From positions 1 to 34,851 of the forward strand of contig NZ_JAKVIO010000041.1 in NCBI RefSeq assembly GCF_022601895.1: a stretch of DNA of 34,851 nucleotides. The letters are read 5' to 3'. The position numbers were made by a program, and so were the translations under genes. This stretch comes from Sphingomonas sp. LaA6.9 (GTDB lineage: Bacteria; Pseudomonadota; Alphaproteobacteria; Sphingomonadales; Sphingomonadaceae). The notes beneath the pieces are model-generated. The model saw nothing but the letters and a program-made list of their open reading frames with translations. It had not been told where the DNA came from and made no database searches. Shown here one piece after another: positions 15,496 to 24,289 of this stretch. How positions within the stretch are numbered: the stretch's first letter is position 1; each line of letters opens with the position of its first letter.

Positions 15496-17955
15496 ATGAT
15501 GAACCTGCGCGAATATCGCAACTGTGCCGACAGGCTTGCCGATCACCTTCCCTGGGCGGCGCTTGTCGCGCCGGGCGTGATCCTCAACAAGGATGGCAGC
15601 TTCCAGCGCACGCTCAAGTTCAGGGGCCCCGATCTCGAAAGCGCGACCGACGCCGAACTCGTCTCGACCTGCGCGCGCGCCAATAACGTGCTGAAGCGCT
15701 TCGGAACGGGCTGGGCGCTGTTTTTCGATGCCGAAAGGCGCGAGGCGCTGGGTTATCCCAAAGCCGCATTTCCCGATGCCGCGTCCTGGCTGGTCGACGA
15801 GGAACGGCGCGCTGCGTTCGAGGCCTCAGGCCAGCATCATGAGAGCCATTTCCATCTGACGCTCACCTGGCTGCCGCCGGCGGACGCGAGCGACGCCGCT
15901 GTTCGCTCGTTGATCGACCATCCCGATCAAGCTCAGACGCGTGATTGGCGCACCACCCTTGTGTCCTTCATTGCCGAGACCGACCGTGCGCGCGATCTGT
16001 TCGCGGGCTTCATGCCCGAAGTCGTCGCTTTAAACGACGCCGAGACGCTCACCTATCTCCACGGCGCGATCTCGAACCGGCGGCACAAAGTCGCGGTGCC
16101 CAAGACACCGATCTACCTCGACGGGCTGCTCGCCGACACGCCCCTCCTCGGCGGGCTCGAGCCCCGACTTGGAGACGCGCATCTGCGCACGCTCACGATC
16201 CTCGGCTTTCCCGGCATGAGCCGGCCCGCCATTCTCGATGCGCTCAATCACCAGGACTTTGGCTATCGCTGGGTCACGCGTTTCATCGCGCTCGACAAGA
16301 CCGATGCCACACGGGTGCTGACGAAACTGCGTCGGCAATGGTTCAACAAGCGCAAGTCGGTGACAGCCCTTCTGCGCGAGGTGATCTACAACCAGCCCGT
16401 CCAGCTGCTCGACAGCGACGCCGACAACAAGATGGTCGACGCCGATCTCGCGCTCCAGGCGCTCGGCGGCGATCATGTCGCGTTTGGCTATCTGACGACG
16501 ACGATCACCGTTTCTGACAGCGACCGCGCGCGTGCCGACGACAAGGTGCGCGCCGTCGAGCGCATCGTGAACGGGCTTGGCTTTACCTGTATCCGCGAGA
16601 CCATCAACGCGCTCGAGGCCTGGCTGTCCTCGCTCCCCGGACAGATCTACGCCAATGTCCGCCAGCCCCTCGTCCACACGCTCAACCTCGCGCATCTCAT
16701 GCCGCTGTCATCGGTTTGGGCGGGTCCTGCTGCAAACCGGCACCTTTCGGCACCGCCGCTGCTCCACGCCCAGACCTCGGGCTCGACGCCCTTTCGCCTT
16801 TCCACCCATGTCGGCGATGTCGGCCATATGTTCGTGGTCGGACCGACAGGGGCGGGCAAGTCGGTTCTGCTGGCGCTGATCGCGCTCCAGTTCCGGCGCT
16901 ATGCGCGCGCGCAAATCTTCATCTTCGACAAGGGATTTTCCGCACGCGCGGCGGTGCTGGCAATGGGCGGGGCGCACCATGCGCTCGGGGCTTCAGGCGA
17001 TAGCGACCGGGATGCTGACGAGACACTGGCCTTTCAACCGTTGAGAGCCATTGACCAGGCTAGTGAGCGCAGCTGGGCAGCCGAATGGATCGCGGACCTA
17101 CTCGCGCACGAGAAGGTCCTGGTCACCCCCGAGATCAAGGAGGCACTCTGGTCGGCGCTGACGAGCCTGGCATCGGCGCCCCCCGAAGAACGAACACTGA
17201 CCGGGCTTGTCATGCTGCTCCAGTCCAATGTGCTGCGCACAGCCCTTGGCGCCTATACGCTCGAGGGCCCCTATGGCCGGCTGCTCGATGCTGCCGAACA
17301 GCGCCTCGACCTCGCCGATATCCAGTGTTTCGAAACCGAGGCGCTGATGGGACAGGCGGGCGTGGTGGCACCCGTGCTCACCTATCTGTTTCACCGTCTC
17401 GAGGAGCGCTTCGACGGCCGCCCTACTTTGCTGATCCTCGACGAGGCCTGGATCTTCCTCGATCATCCGCTCTTTGCGGCGCGCATTCGCGAATGGCTGA
17501 AAACGCTCCGCAAGAAGAATGTCGCGGTGCTGTTCGCGACGCAGAGTCTTTCGGACATCGCCGACAGCAACATTGCGCCCTCGATCATCGAGAGCTGCCC
17601 ACAGCGCATCCTGCTTCCCAATGATCGCGCGATCGAACCCCAGTCGCGCGCCGCCTATGAGCGTTTCGGGCTCAACCATGCCCAGATCGCGCTCATCGCG
17701 CGCGCGACACCCAAGCGGCACTATTATCTCCAGTCCGCGCGCGGCAACCGGCTGTTCGAGCTTGGCCTTGGACCCGTGGCGCTCGCGCTCTGCGGTGCCT
17801 CCGACCCCCAGGCCCGCATCGACGCCCTCCTCGCTGAACATGGCGCTGACCAGTTCGCCGCGCATTTTCTGAAAGGAGCCGGCCTCGACTGGGCCGCGCG
17901 CGCACTCGCCGATTTTCCCGGTCCCCAAGCCCCAGCACAAGGAGAAGATGCATGA
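15496..17955 (+). CDS. trbE: Conjugal transfer ATPase TrbE (VirB4 type)
   Basis: An ATPase of about 819 residues that drives pilus biogenesis and substrate transfer. The N-terminal CagE/TrbE domain opens with MMNLREYRNCADRLADHLPW. The C-terminal half carries Walker A (GPTGAGKS, about residues 449-456), then FIFDKGFSARA and Walker B (TLLILDEAWIFL) with the following LKTLRKKNVAVLFATQSLSD helix. GAGG at 15487-15490 fits the ATGs at 15496 or 15499; earlier in-frame codons overlap trbD and are unlikely. The stop overlaps the trbJ start. Full length, no lesion seen. Confidence 0.95.
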   Translation: MMNLREYRNCADRLADHLPWAALVAPGVILNKDGSFQRTLKFRGPDLESATDAELVSTCARANNVLKRFGTGWALFFDAERREALGYPKAAFPDAASWLVDEERRAAFEASGQHHESHFHLTLTWLPPADASDAAVRSLIDHPDQAQTRDWRTTLVSFIAETDRARDLFAGFMPEVVALNDAETLTYLHGAISNRRHKVAVPKTPIYLDGLLADTPLLGGLEPRLGDAHLRTLTILGFPGMSRPAILDALNHQDFGYRWVTRFIALDKTDATRVLTKLRRQWFNKRKSVTALLREVIYNQPVQLLDSDADNKMVDADLALQALGGDHVAFGYLTTTITVSDSDRARADDKVRAVERIVNGLGFTCIRETINALEAWLSSLPGQIYANVRQPLVHTLNLAHLMPLSSVWAGPAANRHLSAPPLLHAQTSGSTPFRLSTHVGDVGHMFVVGPTGAGKSVLLALIALQFRRYARAQIFIFDKGFSARAAVLAMGGAHHALGASGDSDRDADETLAFQPLRAIDQASERSWAAEWIADLLAHEKVLVTPEIKEALWSALTSLASAPPEERTLTGLVMLLQSNVLRTALGAYTLEGPYGRLLDAAEQRLDLADIQCFETEALMGQAGVVAPVLTYLFHRLEERFDGRPTLLILDEAWIFLDHPLFAARIREWLKTLRKKNVAVLFATQSLSDIADSNIAPSIIESCPQRILLPNDRAIEPQSRAAYERFGLNHAQIALIARATPKRHYYLQSARGNRLFELGLGPVALALCGASDPQARIDALLAEHGADQFAAHFLKGAGLDWAARALADFPGPQAPAQGEDA

Positions 17956-18683
17956 AGAAATTCATCCTCGCAGCACTGATGGCGAGCAGCGCCACCATTT
18001 CGATGACGATGCTGGCGATGGTCCCCGTGACGCCCGCACGCGCGATGCCCGTCTTCGACAGCGCCAACTATGCGCAGAACCTGCTCATCGCTGCGCGCAC
18101 GCTCGAACAGATCAACCAGCAGATCCGGTCGCTCCAGAATGAGGCGGCAATGCTGGCGAACATGGAGAAGCATCTCGAGCGGATCGACTTTCCCGAGCTT
18201 CAGCAGCTTCGCACAAAGCTCGCCGAGATCGAGGCGCTGATGGACAAGGCCGAGGGCATCGATTTCAGGATCGGCCGGATCGACGACCAGTTTCGCAAAT
18301 TCTTCCCTCAGCAGTTCGATCGCGCGCTTCGCGGCGACCAGCATGCGGGTCAGGCGAAAGACCGGCTCGAGACCGCGATGGCCGCTTTCAGGCAGACGAT
18401 GCGCGTCCAGGCCGAAGTCGTCGGCAATGTCGCGGAGGACGCTGAGGCGCTGTCGGCGATCGTTGCAAAGAGCCAGGGCGCCCAAGGCAGCCTTCAGGCG
18501 GCGCAAGCGACCAACCAGCTGCTCGCGCTGACCGCCAAACAGCAATTCCAGATCCAGCAGCTCATGGCAGCGCAATCGCGTGCCGATGCCATCGAGCAGG
18601 CAAGGCGCGTCCAGGCCGAGTCCGATGCGCGCGCGGCCACGCGAAAGTTCCTCGGATCGGGCACGGCCTACACGCCTCGATAG
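17952..18683 (+). CDS. trbJ: Conjugal transfer protein TrbJ (VirB5 type)
   Basis: A 243-residue periplasmic protein with a Sec signal peptide (MKKFILAALMASSATISMTM to about residue 31, PARA) and a largely alpha-helical, coiled-coil-rich body (NLLIAARTLEQINQQIRSLQNEAAML; LLALTAKQQFQIQQLMAAQSRADA). This matches TrbJ, the minor pilus-tip component equivalent to VirB5. Start and trbE stop overlap. After it a 121-nt gap with a strong hairpin precedes trbL; the entry-exclusion gene trbK, often found at this point, is absent. Confidence 0.92.
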   Translation: MKKFILAALMASSATISMTMLAMVPVTPARAMPVFDSANYAQNLLIAARTLEQINQQIRSLQNEAAMLANMEKHLERIDFPELQQLRTKLAEIEALMDKAEGIDFRIGRIDDQFRKFFPQQFDRALRGDQHAGQAKDRLETAMAAFRQTMRVQAEVVGNVAEDAEALSAIVAKSQGAQGSLQAAQATNQLLALTAKQQFQIQQLMAAQSRADAIEQARRVQAESDARAATRKFLGSGTAYTPR

Positions 18684-18731
18684 GTTCGGGCCCGGATAGA
18701 CGGCGGCGAATTCGCCTCCCCGTCGCCGTCG

Positions 18732-18773
18732 CCGCGGGGCGTGCCCTCAGCTCCCCTCGGGTGCGCCCCGCGG
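18732..18773 (+). repeat. GC-rich hairpin between trbJ and trbL
   Basis: CCGCGGGGCG (18732-18741) and CGCCCCGCGG (18764-18773) are perfect 10-bp inverted arms; inner CCC/GGG can extend the stem. No T-run follows. It lies in the only sizeable gap in the trb cluster and could partly terminate or stabilise the upstream message. Confidence 0.75.
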
Positions 18774-18804
18774 CTTGTCATCTTCCAGGACATAAGCGAC
18801 CGAC

Positions 18805-20112
18805 ATGAATGATCTGAACGTCATCGACCGGTTTCTGGCGACCTTCATCACCTATATCGACAGCGGGTTCGGACTGCTCGGTCCCGATGTCGGGTTCCTC
18901 ACGACGGTGCTGATCGGGATCGACATCACGCTCGCAGGGCTCTTCTGGGCGATGGGCGACGAGCAGGACGTTGTCGGTCGCTTCCTGAAGAAAATCCTCT
19001 TCATCGGCGCATTCGCGTTCATCCTGAACAGCTTTTCCGCGCTCGCCGACATCATCTTTCAGTCCTTTGCGGCCGCCGGCCTCACCGCAGGCGGCGGGAC
19101 CATGTCATCGGGCGACCTGCTCAAGCCCGGAAGGCTCGCCGCCACGGGCTTCGAAGCCGCCTGGCCGCTCCTCGAACAGGCCTCCGAGATGCTCGGGTTC
19201 ACGAGCTTTTTCGATAATTTCCTGACGCTCGCGATCCTGCTCTTCGCCTGGGCGCTCGTGATCATCGCCTTCTTCATCCTCGCGGTGCAGATGTTCGTGT
19301 GCATCATCGAGTTCAAGTTGACGACGCTTGCGGGCTTCATCCTGGTGCCCTTTGCGCTGTGGAACCGCACGAGTTTCCTTGCCGAGCGCGTCCTCGGGAG
19401 CGTCGTGAGCTCAGGCATCAAGGTCATGGTGCTTGCGGTCATTGTCGGCATCGGCTCGGGATTCTTCGCCGAATTTGTGGATGCGCTTCAGGGGCGTGAG
19501 CCCGATATCGGACAGGCCATGAGCCTTGTGCTCGCAAGCCTGTCGCTGTTCGGGCTTGGCATCTTCGGACCCGGCATCGCTTCGGGGCTTGTTTCGGGCG
19601 CGCCACAGCTGGGAGCAGGCGCCGTGGTCGGCACAGGCATTGGTGCTGCCGGTATCACCGCGATCGCGGGAGGCGCAGCGCTCGGCGCTGCACGCATGGC
19701 GGGTGGGGGTGCGCTTGGCGCGATCCGTGCCGGCACCGCCATGGGGTCAGCCGTATCGGCGAGCTACCGGCTTGGCCAGGAGGGGGCAGGGTCCTCGAGC
19801 ATCGGCGCCGGCCTTGGCGGCGTTGCGCGCGCCGCGGGCGGCGCCATGCGCCAGAAGGCGTCGACCACGCTTGGCGTGTCCCAAGCAGCGGCATCTGGGC
19901 GAAGCGCTGCCTGGTCGGCGATGACGGGAAGTGGAAATGCCCCCGACGCTACTACTGCCACGGCTTCTGACGCAGCCGCGCCCGCATGGGCGCAGGCGCT
20001 CCACGCCAACCAGGTGGCCCGCCAGCGCCGGCACGCCGTGCTCCACGCGCTCGGCGAAGGTTCGAGCGGCGGGGCGTCCGCCACCCCCGACATCAAGCAG
20101 AAGGAAGACTGA
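18805..20112 (+). CDS. trbL: Conjugal transfer protein TrbL (VirB6 type)
   Basis: A 435-residue polytopic inner-membrane protein. Six or so hydrophobic helices lie between residues 30 and 255 (FLTTVLIGIDITLAGLFWAM; LFAWALVIIAFFILAVQMFV; and others), including the conserved IIEFKLTTLAGFILVPFALW segment of TrbL. The last 170 residues are Gly/Ala/Ser-rich and low in complexity (ITAIAGGAALGAARMAGGG), as is usual for this family. The protein forms part of the channel through which DNA passes. Shine-Dalgarno pairing is weak (AGGA, 14 nt away). trbF begins 5 nt after its stop. Confidence 0.93.
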   Translation: MNDLNVIDRFLATFITYIDSGFGLLGPDVGFLTTVLIGIDITLAGLFWAMGDEQDVVGRFLKKILFIGAFAFILNSFSALADIIFQSFAAAGLTAGGGTMSSGDLLKPGRLAATGFEAAWPLLEQASEMLGFTSFFDNFLTLAILLFAWALVIIAFFILAVQMFVCIIEFKLTTLAGFILVPFALWNRTSFLAERVLGSVVSSGIKVMVLAVIVGIGSGFFAEFVDALQGREPDIGQAMSLVLASLSLFGLGIFGPGIASGLVSGAPQLGAGAVVGTGIGAAGITAIAGGAALGAARMAGGGALGAIRAGTAMGSAVSASYRLGQEGAGSSSIGAGLGGVARAAGGAMRQKASTTLGVSQAAASGRSAAWSAMTGSGNAPDATTATASDAAAPAWAQALHANQVARQRRHAVLHALGEGSSGGASATPDIKQKED

Positions 20113-20117
20113 AAGCC

Positions 20118-20885
20118 ATGATCTTCAAGCGCGCTGTCCAGCGATATGGACGCACCCCCGAACCCGAAACCCCCTATCAGCGTGCCGGCCAGCTCTGGGA
20201 CGAGCGGATCGGCTCGGCTCGCGTCCAGGCGCGCAGCTGGCGGCTCATGGCCTTTGGAAGCCTGGCGCTGGCGACCGCCATGTCGGCAGCTCTTGTCTGG
20301 CAATCGCAGCAGAGCAGGGTCGTTCCCTATGTCGTCGAGGTCGACGCATTGGGTGAGGCGCGCAGCGTCAGCGAGGCGGACGTCCAATATCAGGCGGGCG
20401 ACCAGCAGATTGCCTGGCACCTTGCGCGCTTCATCGAGAATGTGCGGACCATATCGCTCGATCCCGTGCTGATGCGCCGCGACTGGCTTGCTGCCTATGA
20501 TTTCGCGACCAAGCGCGGCGCGCAATTTCTCGACGCGCATGCACGCAGCACCAAGCCCTTTGCGGATCTCGGTGAGCGGACTGTCGCGGTACAGGTGACC
20601 AGCGTCGTGCGCGCATCCGACCGCTCCTTCCAGGTCAAGTGGCAGGAAACGGAATTTGAAAATGGTGGCATGACAGGCGTTGCGGATTGGACCGCGATCG
20701 TCACCATCGTGTCAAGGCCGCCCGACACGGCCGACACGCTCAGGAAGAATCCGCTCGGAATCTATGTCGATGCCATCGACTGGAGCCGCGAGCTCGAGCC
20801 GCTGCCCCCACCGCCACTGCCGTCGATCGGTTCCACCATGGAGGAAGCCCTGGAGGCACTTCCAGCAGAGGAGATCCGGCCATGA
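20118..20885 (+). CDS. trbF: Conjugal transfer protein TrbF (VirB8 type)
   Basis: A 255-residue bitopic inner-membrane protein. A cytoplasmic N-terminus with TPYQRAGQLWDERIGSARVQARSWRL is followed by one membrane helix (about residues 45-62) and a periplasmic VirB8-like domain beginning VVPYVVEVDALGEARSV. All these blocks are characteristic of TrbF, a scaffold between TrbL and TrbI. The ATG at 20118 has AAGGAAG upstream; earlier in-frame codons lie inside trbL. Its stop overlaps the trbG start (ATGA). Confidence 0.93.
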   Translation: MIFKRAVQRYGRTPEPETPYQRAGQLWDERIGSARVQARSWRLMAFGSLALATAMSAALVWQSQQSRVVPYVVEVDALGEARSVSEADVQYQAGDQQIAWHLARFIENVRTISLDPVLMRRDWLAAYDFATKRGAQFLDAHARSTKPFADLGERTVAVQVTSVVRASDRSFQVKWQETEFENGGMTGVADWTAIVTIVSRPPDTADTLRKNPLGIYVDAIDWSRELEPLPPPPLPSIGSTMEEALEALPAEEIRP

Positions 20886-21808
20886 AGCGCAGATCTGTCG
20901 CCCCGCCTGCCTGTCTGGCGGCATTCGTCCTCATGGCCGCGGACGGCCCGCCACCGACGATTCTTGGGGCGACGCTTCCGCGAGCAGTGTCCGCTGCCAG
21001 GCCGGTGCCTGGCCACAAAGGACGCGCGGCAGGAGCTGTCACTCAGGTCGCGAGGGCCAACAGGTCGGCTCTTGTCGAGCCCAAGGGGGCGGGCTTCATC
21101 AACGCAGTCCAGATCTTTCCCTATAGCGATGGCGCGATCTACCAGGTCTATACGGCTCCCGAGCGCGTCACTGACATCGCGCTCGAGCCCGGCGAGGGGC
21201 TCGGCGCGGTCGCGAGCGGTGATACGGTCAGGTGGGTGATCGGCGACACCACGAGCGGTTCCGGGCCCGACAAGCGAACCCATATATTGGTGAAGCCCTT
21301 TGCCGCCGGTCTTGCCACCAATCTGGTTGTCACGACCGACAGGCGGACCTATCATCTGGCGCTCAGGAGCACAGCCGGGACTGCCATGTCAGCGGTCAAG
21401 TGGACCTATCCGGGCGACGCGCTGCTGGCACTCAAGCGTTCCGAGGACGAGGCGGCGGCAGCAGCTCCGATCGCGACCGGTTTCGACCTCGAGCAGCTCA
21501 ACTTCAACTATGCGCTCAGTGGCGATACGCCCAGCTGGCGGCCGCTCAGGGCCTTCGATAATGGGCGGCAGACCTTTATCGAGTTTCCGGTAACGCTTGC
21601 CGTCGGTGAGGCGCCGCCGCTCTTCATCGTGCGCGCCAAGGGCGAGGCCGAGCTGGTCAACTACCGCGTGCGTGGTCGCTTCTATGTGGTCGACCGGATC
21701 TTCGATGCCGCCGAATTGCGCCTGGGCACCAGGCGCCAGGACGTAGTGCGGATCGCGCGGACAGGCGAGGCGCGTGCTCGGCCCCGTCGCCCGCGGAGCG
21801 GGCAGTGA
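20882..21808 (+). CDS. trbG: Conjugal transfer protein TrbG (VirB9 type)
   Basis: A 308-residue periplasmic/outer-membrane core component. The first 35 residues include a hydrophobic secretion signal. The VirB9/CagX domain follows: FPYSDGAIYQVYTAPERVTDIALEPGE, then GDTVRWVIGDTTSG, ILVKPFAAGLATNLVVTTDRRTYHL, and a C-terminal FNYALSGDTPSWRPLRAFDNGRQTFIEFP. It forms the outer-membrane ring with TrbI. Start and stop overlap with neighbouring genes (ATGA and GTGA). Confidence 0.94.
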   Translation: MKRRSVAPPACLAAFVLMAADGPPPTILGATLPRAVSAARPVPGHKGRAAGAVTQVARANRSALVEPKGAGFINAVQIFPYSDGAIYQVYTAPERVTDIALEPGEGLGAVASGDTVRWVIGDTTSGSGPDKRTHILVKPFAAGLATNLVVTTDRRTYHLALRSTAGTAMSAVKWTYPGDALLALKRSEDEAAAAAPIATGFDLEQLNFNYALSGDTPSWRPLRAFDNGRQTFIEFPVTLAVGEAPPLFIVRAKGEAELVNYRVRGRFYVVDRIFDAAELRLGTRRQDVVRIARTGEARARPRRPRSGQ

Positions 21809-23049
21809 GCGGGGCCGCGTCCCCCAACCCGGCGGTCGATGCGCCGGGTTCAGCACCGTCTGCGGCCCCATCCACTCTGGCAAAGGCCGATCCCGAAACC
21901 CTCGTCCTTCGAGGCACGCCTGCGCGCGCCATTCGCGTCAAGCGCAGCGTCGTGATCGCAGGCGCGGCGCTGGTATCGGTCAGCGTCTGTGCCACGGCCT
22001 GGGTGGCGCTGACGCCGCGCGCGTTCGATCTCGTCCAGCGGTCGCAGGATCGCGCAGAGCCGGCGCGGGGGCCAAGCGATGCGCTTGCAGGGCTGCCCGA
22101 CAATTATGGCGACGCGCCGAAGCTTGGGCCAAGACTTCCCGGCGACCTCGGTCGCCCGATCCTCGAACATCGCCGTGCCATGGCGACGGAATCCGGACCG
22201 GACGATTTGACGCGTACCGCTCAAGCCGCGGTGGCAGAGCGCGAGCGGAAATCGGCGGAGCTGAAAGCCGCGCGCGAATCCACCTTGCTGTTCCAGTCGC
22301 ATGATCGCGGATCGCTGAGCACTGCTCCGGTCACGGCGGTAGCCGAGACCCTTGCCAGTCCGGCTGAGCCTGCCAGGATCGCGATCGATCCCGAACGCGA
22401 TCCGGCTGCGCAACAGCGCAAGGCCGATTTCGTGGGTGCACGCGACAGGGGTAGCAATGTGAACCCCCATGTCCTGTCAGCACCGGCCTCGTCCAACATG
22501 CTCCTGGCAGGCAGCGTCATCCCGGCGAGCCTGATCACGGGTCTGCGCTCCGACCTTCCCGGGCTTGTGATCGCGCAGGTGACCGAGCGCGTGTTCGACA
22601 GCGCAACCGGACGGATATTGCTGATCCCGCAAGGAACCCGCCTCATTGGCAGCTATGACAGCGTGGTCGCCTTCGGGCAGCGCCGCGCGCTCGTCGTCTG
22701 GCAGCGGATCATCCTGCCCGATGGCAGCTCACTCAAGATCGACAATGTACCTGCAACCGATGCTTCCGGTTTTGCGGGGCTTGCCGACAAGGTCGATTTT
22801 CACACATGGACGCTGCTCAAGGGTGTCGCCTTGTCGACGCTGCTAGGGGTCGGTTCCAACCTCACATTTTCGGGCGAGAGCGACCTGGTGCAGGCGATCC
22901 GGGAGTCGACTCAAGACAGTGCCGCGCGCGCTGGCGATCAGCTCACACAGCGCAATCTCCAGGTCCAGCCGACAATCACGATCCGCCCAGGCGCCCTGGT
23001 TCGCCTGGTCGTTCACCGCGATCTGATCCTCGCGCCCTGGCGGGAATAG
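21805..23049 (+). CDS. trbI: Conjugal transfer protein TrbI (VirB10 type)
   Basis: A 414-residue energy-sensing core protein spanning both membranes. It has a GTG start overlapping the trbG stop, a cytoplasmic Pro/Ala-rich N-terminus, one inner-membrane helix (VVIAGAALVSVSVCATAWVAL, about residues 49-70), a periplasmic linker and the VirB10 barrel. The barrel carries LLAGSVIPASLITGLRSDLPG, ILLIPQGTRLIGSYDSVVAFGQ, RRALVVWQRIILPDG and a terminal GALVRLVVHRDLIL. Full length; last of the core trb genes. Confidence 0.95.
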   Translation: MSGAASPNPAVDAPGSAPSAAPSTLAKADPETLVLRGTPARAIRVKRSVVIAGAALVSVSVCATAWVALTPRAFDLVQRSQDRAEPARGPSDALAGLPDNYGDAPKLGPRLPGDLGRPILEHRRAMATESGPDDLTRTAQAAVAERERKSAELKAARESTLLFQSHDRGSLSTAPVTAVAETLASPAEPARIAIDPERDPAAQQRKADFVGARDRGSNVNPHVLSAPASSNMLLAGSVIPASLITGLRSDLPGLVIAQVTERVFDSATGRILLIPQGTRLIGSYDSVVAFGQRRALVVWQRIILPDGSSLKIDNVPATDASGFAGLADKVDFHTWTLLKGVALSTLLGVGSNLTFSGESDLVQAIRESTQDSAARAGDQLTQRNLQVQPTITIRPGALVRLVVHRDLILAPWRE

Positions 23050-23059
23050 GAGAACAGCC

Positions 23060-23287
23060 GTGCCCGATCTCAAGCTTGCCCGTATCCCGGATCGCACGCC
23101 GGTTAAGCTGACGATCCTGCTGTCTCCAGAGCTCAAAAGGACGCTCGACGATTATGCGGCAATCTACAATGAAACTTACGGTGAAAGCGAAGCGCTAAGC
23201 GAGTTGCTGCCCCCCATGCTGGCTGCGTTTCTTGCCAGTGACCATGCGTTTGCCAAGGCGCGAAAACATCGCGAAGGCCGCGAATGA
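23060..23287 (+). CDS. DUF2274 family protein
   Basis: A 75-residue protein with a GTG start and AGGAG upstream, 10 nt after trbI. Sequence LKLARIPDRTPVKLTILLSPELKRTLDDYAAIYNETYG is typical of DUF2274, a small ribbon-helix-helix-like family found directly after trbI in conjugative elements. The fold suggests DNA binding, but function is unknown. Its stop overlaps the next start (ATGA). Confidence 0.88.
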   Translation: MPDLKLARIPDRTPVKLTILLSPELKRTLDDYAAIYNETYGESEALSELLPPMLAAFLASDHAFAKARKHREGRE

Positions 23288-23517
23288 AAGCTGGCTCAGG
23301 CGCAATGATTACCGACTTTGCAGGCCTGATCACGGTTGCGGAATTTGCGAAATTGACGAGGTTGTCGCGGCGACAGATCGATCGGCTCCGCAAGCAACGG
23401 CCACCCGGCTTTCCGCGCGAATATGAGTTGGCTGGCCGAACGACGAAGCACCACCGATGTCCGCGATTCAAACTCGTCGAAGTGCTCGCCTGGGTGGACT
23501 CGCGCGCCCTCTGGTAA
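23284..23517 (+). CDS. AlpA-like helix-turn-helix protein
   Basis: A 77-residue DNA-binding protein of the AlpA/MerR-like HTH type: GLITVAEFAKLTRLSRRQIDRLRKQRPPGFPREYEL, then RCPRFKLVEVLAWVDSRALW, where the terminal W-containing helix is the usual end. AlpA-type proteins often control excision or integrase genes of integrative elements. Its start overlaps the DUF2274 stop, and its last 50 nt overlap, on the opposite strand, the 3' end of the integrase fragment. Confidence 0.82.
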   Translation: MKAGSGAMITDFAGLITVAEFAKLTRLSRRQIDRLRKQRPPGFPREYELAGRTTKHHRCPRFKLVEVLAWVDSRALW

Positions 23518-23968
23518 TTCGGCGTGAACGCCACTTCGGAAACAGCGCGGCCGGCACCTCAAGATCCTCCTCAACGGGCACACCAAGCAGTGATGCTACA
23601 CCCTGTTTGCGCGCAATTTCGGCTACTTCATTCTCCCATTTGAGGAACGCCTCGCGCTTTTCTTCCTCCATTTCATACCTGTCATAGGTCCGCTCAAGGC
23701 CTTTCTTCACATGATTGAGCATTGCCTCAGCCGTATCGTAGTCAATCTTCAGCCGCTTCGTATTCGACCGGACTGTTCGGCGCAGGTCGTGCGGGATCCA
23801 ATGTTCGACAGGGCGCCCGGCAAATTCCGACATCCGGGCAAGAAGGCGGTCGCGCACCTTGCACCAGGTCTTCTGATGGAATTGCCCGTCCGATCGCGAT
23901 GAAGGCAGCACCCACTCATTGTTCGATTGGAAAAGTGACCATCCCCATGGCCCAAGCGGGATGACCAA
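23468..23968 (-). pseudogene. Tyrosine recombinase (integrase), C-terminal fragment
   Basis: A 166-residue fragment holding the end of the catalytic domain of a phage-type integrase. It has HWIPHDLRRTVRS (box II His-x-x-Arg, H60/R63 of the fragment), AEAMLNHVKKGLERTYDRYE with the second His (H86) and the nucleophilic Tyr (about Y95). The N-terminal arm-binding and core-binding domains and the first catalytic Arg are missing; upstream (24000) the frame closes with a stop and no integrase similarity. The fragment is convergent with and overlaps the AlpA-like gene. It probably marks the right boundary of the integrated element and cannot catalyse recombination alone. Confidence 0.85.
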
Positions 23969-24289
23969 TGCCGTTACGATGATAGGCCTTGACCGACGAC
24001 CTCGTCATGTGAGCGGTCGTTCCCTCCAATCTGAATGAGTGGCAGGTTTCGCGAGCGGACAACCGCCCCTCGAATTTCGGAGATGTCGGCGCTAAACGCC
24101 ATTTAGCGGAAATATGGCGACGCGCCTTCATGCGCCGAAAGCTGTGGTAGGGGTATCCGCGCCTCAACTGTTGTCTTTCAACGGCCGTTTCCCGATCTGC
24201 GTGCGCGTCTCCCCTATCGCCGTATCGGCGAAACCATGGGGATCAAGCTGTAGCTATCAAGACGAGGCAAAGACTCCTAAACAAGCGTA
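23969..24289. other. Intergenic region between the integrase fragment and the LacI gene
   Basis: No gene recognised. This is the junction between the conjugation remnant and the catabolic locus. No tRNA gene or clear direct repeat is visible. The last 80 nt hold an inverted repeat (see 24217-24231). Confidence 0.5.
24217..24231. promoter_or_regulatory. Inverted repeat upstream of lacI-type gene, possible operator
   Basis: TCGCCG-TAT-CGGCGA is a perfect 6+6 inverted repeat around 3 nt, about 60 nt before the LacI-type start. It could be a site of autoregulation, but its sequence differs from the GATATCGATATC sites elsewhere in the locus. Confidence 0.35.
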
